From Torymus aiolomorphi (Eukaryota > Arthropoda > Insecta > Hymenoptera > Torymidae): a stretch of 64,000 nt of DNA. Of this stretch, positions 57,165 to 64,000 are shown one piece after another (position 1 is the first letter of the stretch; each line of letters opens with the position of its first letter). Location: contig CM070875.1 in the NCBI GenBank assembly GCA_036365515.1, positions 101,415,128-101,479,127 on the forward strand, in the 5' to 3' direction. Made by a program: the position numbers and the translations under genes. A model generated the notes under the pieces. It had not been told where the DNA came from and did no database searches. It saw nothing but the letters and a program-made list of their open reading frames with translations.

Positions 57165-59110
57165 AATGGATTTGAAGCCAATGAGCTCCAGCGCATTAAT
57201 GTTTTACGCGTATTTAAGGACAAAAACAATGATCGGATTGCAAAAATACTTCAGGAATTAAAGGGATTGAATAAAGAAAAAATAGAACACATCAAGGATC
57301 TAATAAACGAAAGGCCACACATTTTTGGGCTCCCAGGGGAGAAGTTAAGAGCGACACACCTAGTAACACATAAATTAATAACTACCACAGACACTCCAAT
57401 CAGGGTTAAGAGGCCCACCCGCAATAAAAGAAGAAATGCAGCGGCAAATAAATAAATATTTAGATAAAGGTATTGTAAGACCATCGGATAGCCCGTATTC
57501 ATCCATGATGTGGGTGATACCAAAGAAGAGCGGGAAAGACGGCTAAAAAAGATGGCGCATGGTAACGGACTTCCGTCAATTAAACGAGGTAACAATGGGT
57601 AATAGTTACCCACTCCTGCTGACAACAGATATCATAGATGCGATAGCGACAACCAAGTATATTACGGCCATTGATCTAAAAACCGGATTTTATCAAATAC
57701 CAATGGACCCCGCCGATGTTCACAAAACAGCCTTGGCCGGACCCTATGGACATTACGAATACACACGAATGGGCATGGGATTGCGCAACGCATCGACTAC
57801 CTTCCAGTCATTAATGGATCTGGTCCTAAGCGGGTTGCAGGGAGTTGAATTATACGTTTATTTAGACGATATTATAGTTTTTGCTTCCGATCTTGAAGAG
57901 CATGGCAAGATTTTTAGACGACTGATGGAACGTTTAGACGAGGCCAATCTAACAATCGAGCCGAGTAAATGCCAATTCCTGCAAAGAGATACAAGCTTTT
58001 TGGGTAACATCGCGGAGAACGTGCAGATACGACTAGACCCCAAGAAAATAGAAGCAGTGCGAGACTTCCCAACACCAACCACTAAGAGGAAAGTAACACA
58101 ATTTTACTGACTCGCCAGCTACTATAGAAGGTTTATCAAAAATTTTGCCGAGATCGCTTATCCTCTGTCACAACTGACAGGAGGAAAAGATGGAAAAAAT
58201 CCTCGACTTTTGATATGGGGAGTGGCAGAGCAGAAAGCTTCCGAACAATTAAAGAAGTGCCTGTGCAGCGAGTCAGTCCTTGCAGCACCCGATCTCAGCA
58301 AGGAATTTATTGTCACTACGGATGCCAGTGACTTCGCACTAGGAGCAATATTAAGCCAAATGGGCGAGAAAATAAAAGTAGATCACGCATGCATATACAC
58401 TTCCCGATGTCTTAGAGGATCCGAACTGCGATACTCTACCTACGATCGCGAATTACTCGCAATTGTTTTCGCCAAAGACCAATTGCGGCCATTTCTATAT
58501 GGGAGGAAGTTCAAAGTAATAACGAATCACAAATCGTTAAAACACTTCCATAATACCAAAAAACTGGACTTGCGGTTTGTTCGGAAAACTACCGAGACGC
58601 CTCTACCACCGCGGGACTAGCACATCACAGAAACTCACTACAAGCAAACTCACTACACGCACACTTACTTACTCGTATACGCACCTACTCTTTCGCTTTT
58701 GCAGGTCAACCGCACTATCGAACTCAGTTTTTCGTGAGAAGCGCGAGCGCGACAACTCGTCAATACACACGCTAGACAAATCACGCACAATAATTATTGC
58801 TACCTTCCCAGGAGTTCAATTGTAACTTACAGTTTAGTTATGTATTTAATAGATCAGTTTTGTTTAAATGACTAAGTCATTCTTTTGTTGAAACCCCTCC
58901 TCCACTGAAGTCCATCTATCCTCGCTCACGATTTAATCGAGTGAAATCAGATCTGTGCGGCTACGAGTTCGTGATAAATACCGCTTAGGCCCTCGCAATT
59001 GCAACGCGGACGCCCTATCACGAAACCCCATAATTCGCGGAGGAGAAGATAATCCGGAGCTCTCCCGGGTTAACCTATACGATTTGGCAGCAAAACAGGA
59101 AGAAGAGGAC
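57165..59110 (+). pseudogene. Gypsy 2 reverse transcriptase and RNase H
   Basis: After the copia target duplication the frame gives NGFEANELQRINVLRVF, then a frameshift near 57415. The RT has YSSMMWVIPKKSGKDG, MVTDFRQLNEVT, AIDLKTGFYQIPMDP (first Asp), YTRMGMGLRNASTTFQSLMD and YVYLDDIIVFA. RNase H has FIVTTDASDFALGAILSQ, YSTYDRELLAIVFAKDQLRPF and VITNHKSLKHF; the usual ITDH appears as ITNH. A solo LTR interrupts it at 58578, and the end (CNADALSRNP, near 59010-59030) resumes after it. A TAA at 57544-57546 and TGA at 58108-58110 break the frame. Confidence 0.88.
58578..58928. repeat. Probable solo LTR inside gypsy 2 RNase H
   Basis: A 351-base insertion begins tgttcggaaaac and ends tcctcgctca (TG...CA), flanked by cggtt (58573-58577) and cgatt (58929-58933), a 5-bp target duplication with one change. 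RNase H codons LDLRF on the left continue with a basic stretch and GYEF on the right. No internal coding region, so an LTR-LTR recombination product is the simplest reading. Confidence 0.7.
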
Positions 59111-59299
59111 AACTACAACTAACACGACTCTCCACGAGACAAAAAATTACCAAATCTAGATTGATCAACAGATTCAAATAATCCGAATGACTCAGGCACC
59201 GAAGGACAGCACATAGTGACAGAAGGAAAAAGAAGCGCGTATATAAAATGAAAGCTGACAAAAAGACGTGTCAAGTATCCCATATGCCAAAGAATCAGT

Positions 59300-61544
59300 G
59301 AAATTGGAATGCCGGATGACGAGCCGATCATAAGCCAAGCCGAGACCAACAGCGATCTAGCTTACATCCAAAAAAGCGCCAATATGCGAACCGAAATTGG
59401 AGGCGTTAGCACGCCTTTAGAAAATATCGTTTTACCCACTCCAAAGCTCCCTCCTCAATGCCCAGGACTCAGACAAAAACTGAGATTCAGGGAAACTCTA
59501 ACGAATACGGTCGGAGATAGCGAATCAAATCTAGAGGACATAGCAGCGCAACCGGAAATGGAACGAGCAAAAGACGCAACAGAAAAACAGTCAAAACGAG
59601 TGTCCCCATCGCACGACCACCGCTCCCATTACAAACGGGCCGGGAAATCCTATATTCTCCCAAACTTACGGGACAAATTTATGCATCCATTTTCACAGCG
59701 GCGGCAAGGTCCGGTACCTTCATTACCAGAAAAATGACGAAGACGAATTTATGCACCTACACTTAGTGGGATTACACATTACACCTTATCTACCGATAGG
59801 GGAGAGTGCTGCAACCGCTCAGTCACCTGATACCTCGCGAGCGAGTAGACCAGCTGGCGAGGAGCGCGAGCCGATAAGACAGGCAGGAGCCTCGAGCGCG
59901 GAGAGCGTATCAGAGACGGCCGGCCGCACAGCTGATCCATCCACAAGGCAACATGGAGCTTTGACCCGCTATCTCACAGCTGAGGCAAGGCCAGCACATG
60001 GATCACCGCCTTGGGCACGCGATGCCGATATTGAAGAGCGATTGACAGCAGTGCAACATGGACGAATATCCCTTCGCTTATCGCGACAATTTAATATACA
60101 CATTATCCACTGACTTATTTACGGGCACGGAAATTTTGGAAGCTTTAATCGAGCGACAATATTTGTCAGAAGATGAACTAGCGAGTACGCCGCGAGAAAT
60201 CGGGGATATTTGGATAACAAACATTAGTACTTCGAGAATGTTTGGAATCTTTATCAAAGACCATGTGAACAACTGATCGATTCGGCAAGATATGAAAAGT
60301 TGCATAAGGACGTTAAAACAACGGTTAGAAGAATTTGGAATAAAATCAGTAGGTATAATAAAAGACCTAGGGATGTTAAAAGAACCGGAATGGAGTTTCT
60401 TCATCGACCAAATAAACAAAGCTTGTAAGGGAATGGACATCTGTATATTCTTCTTTAGGAACAACTTACCGGTGCCCCGAGTACAAGACAGATACCGGCT
60501 TATCATAGAATATCACGAATCGGCTATAGGCGGCCACAAGGGCATGACCAAGACGTACGATAAACTGGCTCATGAATATTACTGGCGAGCCACGCAAGCA
60601 GACGTTCGACAGTTTATACGAGGCTGCCCCGACTGCCAAACGCAAAAATTAGTGCGGGTTAAGACGAAACTCCCAATAATAATAAGCGACAGGCCAGCCA
60701 GACCATTTAGCAAAATATCCATTGACTTCGCGGGCCCAAAGGAACCCCCGTCGGCGGGAAACCAATACATACTGACAATTCAAGATAACTTCAGTAAGTA
60801 TTGTGTACTGGTACCCATGCGCCAAGCGATGGCAGAAGTTACCCGTGCCCTGACAGAAAAGCTAATCTGTTATTTCGGGTCGTCAGCTACCTTAATATCA
60901 GACGAGGGACCTCATTTTATGAACCGTACCTTAGAAGAATTCGCCCGAATTTTTAAAATTAATAAATTTTCAACCACGGCTTACCATCCCCAGTCCAACT
61001 GCGGCATCGAAAGGATGCATCACACGCTTAACGAATATTTGAAGTTTTATTTAAAGGAATTTAAGGACTGGGATAGTTGGCTGCCGTTAGCGCAGCATTC
61101 TTATAACACCACCGTGCACGAGGGATCAGGTTACACACCGCACGAAATAGTATTCGGCTTGGGAGCCCGACTACCGTATAGTTTTTCGCCTAGGGAACAC
61201 CTACTGACATATAATGAATACATGGCTGACACAACACAATCGCTCGCCTAGCTACGGACGTTAGCAGCCATGAATTTAACACAAGCTAAATATAAGTCGA
61301 AATTCTACTACGATCAGCGCCAAAATATACGGCATTTCCGCGAAGGAGAAATGGTCTATGTACTAAAGAAGCCTAAGCATGGAAAAACAGACCAGTAGGC
61401 CCGTGCGAGATCCTAGACGTTAACTATGGGACTCATAGCGTAGAAATAAAAAAGGGGGAACCCACGCGTATAGTCCATATGGATATGATTAAGCCTAGTT
61501 TTGAATTACCCAAACCAACACCGAACTCGGTAGAAGCACCATAA
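59300..61544 (+). pseudogene. Gypsy 2 pre-integrase segment and integrase
   Basis: A low-complexity Pro/Ser/Arg-rich part (59309-60057) precedes a segment LIERQYLSEDELASTPREIG (60145-60205), which stops at 60274-60276. The integrase frame 60292-61251 has zinc ligands in HESAIGGHKGMTKTYDKLAH and CPDCQTQK, catalytic SIDFAGP (about 60718), LISDEGPHF (about 60895) and HPQSNCGIERMHHTL (about 60985-61030). After a TAG at 61249-61251 the same frame continues with QAKYKSKFYYDQRQNIRHF, and after a frame change near 61395 the C-terminus ends at 61544 with VHMDMIKPSFELPKP. All HHCC and DDE residues are kept. Confidence 0.9.
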
Positions 61545-61634
61545 GAAGCGAACGTAACTCTGTAATATGCCATAAATGGAACAAGCACATATGAAAATCA
61601 GTAAAACATCAGTCAGCAAAATTGTTTTGACCAC

Positions 61635-61757
61635 GGCTCTCGGACGCCGTTCCATAATTGTTTTTCCGCGGCCCTCGGGCGCCGCTTCGCAATCATTTTT
61701 CCGCTGCCCTCGGACGCCGCTTCGCAAGTTTTCTGCGGTCCTTGAACGCCGCTTTAG
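61635..61757 (+). repeat. ~42-bp tandem repeat, three units
   Basis: gccctcggacgccgcttcgca and tttttccgc recur three times with changes, just after the integrase end. Confidence 0.85.
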
Positions 61758-61884
61758 ATAGAAATAATAAGTACTTCGAATTGCCTAACCACTCTCATGA
61801 CCCATGAGCGTCGCGCTTTACGCAGGATCTCACATGAGACACCGGTCCCAGACCATGGTCCGGTAAAGTAGGGCGTACCCTTAC

Positions 61885-61998
61885 CTTCATGCGGTAACGC
61901 AGGCTACGTACGGCAAAGAGTCCCCCTACCTCACGATAGAGAGCCGGCCACAAATGCATATCGAGAACGAATCGGTCGATTTCGACGATGAAATCCAT
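61885..61998 (-). other. Candidate short coding exon with strong donor
   Basis: ATG at 61998 opens 38 codons (MDFIVEIDRFVLDMHLWP...) ending exactly at atgaag|gtaagg, phase 0. It lies about 300 bases downstream of the JmjC gene on the same strand. No homology recognised; could be chance. Confidence 0.25.
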
Positions 61999-62297
61999 TA
62001 ATGATTTGAATATGCCAATTTTCTCATTTTTATACGATAGGGGAAAAAACCGTAGTAGTACAGTTACAAGGCACCGCGGTTAGCTTCTGCTGGGAAGAGC
62101 TTACGTCACGGGTTCGTACAGCTTTTAGAGTTACCTTGGCCGATATCTCAATATTTTCGACGGCTACAAGTGAACTATGACATACGGTCTAGAAGAGAAA
62201 ACTTTTCTTTCTTAACAAAAAAAAAATTGTTTTACGTCTGCAAATATTCAACCTTGCTAGCTCTTTCCTTCGGCCCCATAAAAGCCGGTGCAAAAAG
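61999..62297. other. Spacer, no gene seen
   Basis: AT-rich toward the right; nothing recognised on either strand. Confidence 0.4.
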
Positions 62298-64000
62298 TCA
62301 GAATCTTAATTTCATCAGAATTTCGCTGCGTATGAAGCATAAATCGCTGCCTCGCCCGCGACAGACGGGCCGCCCATGATCCACGTCCACCCAGGGTCGA
62401 GGGGAGCGACGGTCCCAACCGGTCGGACGGGAAACGGCATTCATCTGCAAAAAAAAAGGAAATATTAATAATCGGGTATGGCTCACTTAATCTCTTCCCG
62501 TACTAGTCCACACAGGTTATAAAAATTCATCTTATATAAATGAATATAATTCAAAATACCTTGCTCCTACCTTAAAAGGAGAAGAGGATCCTTGGGGCAC
62601 CGAAACAGTGACCAGATAACTGGGCCCGGCGGCGTGTAACAACAGTGAGTCCATATTGATGAGGCTGGCAACGAGAGTTGAGAGTAATGCTGCTGAACTG
62701 TCATCACCTACGGGGGGGCACGGCACTTTTATAGCAAGACTGCTACCATCGCCATATATCCCCACCGTAGGAGATCTCCCCTCCCAAAGGGTGCTCGCTC
62801 GGAAGAGATGCGTCAGCATCTTGGACGTGTCGGTAGAGGAAACCGCAGGGAAGACGCGGCGCAACTGGCTCCCACGCGCCTTATCTTCTCCTATGGCACC
62901 ACTATGAGCCCTGAAAAAGAAAAAAGAACGAATGAGAAAAAGAACGGGTGGTTAGCTAAAAGAAAAGACAAGGAGCACTACCTTAAGGCGCGGGAGCAGC
63001 AGCTAGGGCTGCGTACCGCCGCTTATGCTTGGTTAAGCTCTTCGAGCTATATAAGCAGTGGCAGCCAAAGCACAGCCGCAACCTGATCCGGGATGCATTA
63101 TCGGGGTGTTTTTCCCCGAGGTGCCGCAGCAAGTAGCCCTCATTTATGAATACAGACGGGCACAGTCGGTATGAGAATAGAGCACCGGTCGCCCCCCTAC
63201 CGTGCGTCCGGGTGTGTTGACGAGCAAGGGCCACTATGGGCGCTGTGTGCGAGCAACTCGGTTGAGGGCATTCGTGTACCCGAGCCGCATGCCTAGTCAA
63301 CGTCTCATAGGAGGCAGGGTTCGGTGGAATGGCCTCAACCGCGCAGCGTCCATCGTCATAACCACAGGGCATGAATGTGTGTGCCAAGTGGTTCCACCTG
63401 GGCCAACCCACATTAACAGCCTCCGCCAGATTAAGGTCGGTATTTAGAACCTGGTGGAGGACACCCTCCCTAACATAGATAATAGGCCCAGGCCGATGTG
63501 CAACGATCTGGAAGGCAATCCCGCTAGCCCTCAAGAACTCAGGGGTGAGGACTATATTCTTATGATGATAAGGCATAGAGCAGCCCTCAGTATGAGAGAC
63601 ATATCCCCCCCCCCCCAAACGCAATTTGGCCAATCTCTGCCGGATTATGGCGGTGAGTGCCGCGTTTAATCGTGGATCGATAAACATCCACCATTTCTCG
63701 GCACTCTCCTCGCCTCAGTGCATGAGATTTACCGAATCCAAACACCCATCTTCTATATGTAGTTCGGTAAAGGCTAGCCTCTCGGCCAGGTAAAATGTGG
63801 GAACGTTAATCTCGACTGACCAACCGAAGTAAGGATGCACACCATTAAGGATGTTAAGGGGAGCGTCCGCCAGGTGGGCAGGCAACCGGGCGTTGCGGGC
63901 GGTGAAATTCATCCCGTATGCTGGACGGATGCGGCCGGCCGCGATATCGTCGAAACACCGGTCGACATAACCGCCGATCGCCCCCAGTTGTATAGGGAGA
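62298..64000 (-). pseudogene. JmjC-domain and C2H2 zinc-finger gene, spliced, 5' end outside the window
   Basis: Three minus-strand exons are inferred: 64000-63017, 62910-62571 and 62444-62298, with introns of 106 and 126 bases (acceptors ctttttcag and tttttttgcag). Exon 1 runs open from the window edge through NILNGVHPYFGWSVEINVP, FTELHIEDGCLDSVNLMH, an in-frame TGA (63717-63715), GEESAEKWWMFIDP, CSMPYHHKNIVLTPEFL and RPGPIIYVREGVLHQVLN to RW and FMPC. H-x-E and the later H match the Fe(II) ligands of JmjC demethylases, and Cys, His and Cys match three of the four zinc ligands of KDM4-type domains as I remember them. Three C2H2-like fingers follow; the third is completed only by splicing. 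Exon 2 and 3 encode no domain I recognise. JmjC proteins demethylate histone lysines or hydroxylate proteins; activity here is doubtful because of the TGA unless it is a sequencing error or a single-allele change. Confidence 0.75.

Larger units (their letters stand above)
48220..61544 (+). mobile_element. Gypsy-type LTR retrotransposon 2 with nested copia and solo LTR
   Basis: Order on the plus strand: 5' LTR (48220-48825), leader, gag (49700-51722), protease (51976-52549), reverse transcriptase/RNase H (57165-59100) and integrase (59300-61544). A complete copia element (52550-57164) splits protease from RT, and a probable solo LTR (58578-58928) splits RNase H. No matching 3' LTR was found before the JmjC gene. 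Confidence 0.88.

Noticed and set aside
62656..63669. Plus-strand frames opposite the JmjC gene
   Set aside because: They show no motif, whereas the minus strand shows ordered JmjC and zinc-finger motifs with splice sites.

Overview
This window looks like a transposon-dense, AT-rich intergenic region of an arthropod genome. An insect, probably hymenopteran, is my inference from the mix of R1-clade LINE, Jockey/CR1-like LINEs, gypsy, BEL/Pao, copia, Helitron, pogo and palindromic MITEs. No bacterial operon logic, no rRNA or tRNA gene and no CRISPR array is visible. Almost every long open frame is a decayed mobile-element protein, often in several reading frames with in-frame stops. The one region that may be a host-type or otherwise unusual gene is at the right edge: a spliced minus-strand gene encoding a JmjC domain followed by C2H2 zinc fingers.

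Layout. 1-3160: decayed R1-clade LINE (+) with a repeat-rich 3' tail and a CA microsatellite. 3160-8040: AT-rich, two foldback elements. 8043-20450: a gypsy element on the minus strand (gag 20450-18044, protease split into two pieces, RT/RNase H/integrase 11417-9080, a third zinc-knuckle ORF 9056-8043). It is interrupted by a hAT-like MITE (11418-12161), a 5'-truncated LINE (12221-15168, target duplication AATTC) and a palindromic element (15599-18043) that itself carries a plus-strand copy of gypsy pol. 20451-21735: LINE tail, 172-bp tandem repeat, degenerate CCCTAAA-like array. 21745-23325 (-): decayed member of a transposon-associated protein family. 23366-26350: inverted-repeat-bounded block full of minisatellites. 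26784-30736: foldback MITE and a decayed Helitron (-). 30742-38021: complete but stop-ridden BEL/Pao provirus (+) with both LTRs and target duplication AATTG. 38030-48127: LINE fragments, minisatellite, pogo-like transposase pieces, a near full-length LINE (-). 48220-61544: second gypsy element (+; 5' LTR, gag, protease, RT/RNase H, integrase), split by a complete copia element (52550-57164, -, target duplication AATGG) and by a probable solo LTR inside RNase H (58578-58928). 62298-64000 (-): the JmjC/C2H2 gene, running off the edge.

How it fits together. The order of events can be read from nesting: old gypsy, Helitron and LINE copies were split by younger LINE, MITE, BEL, copia and solo-LTR insertions whose target duplications are still legible. 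In two cases (copia in gypsy, BEL in Helitron/LINE) the host element reading frame resumes across the target duplication. All family names come from motifs I recognise by eye; no database search was possible, and stops and frameshifts were called from translation only.
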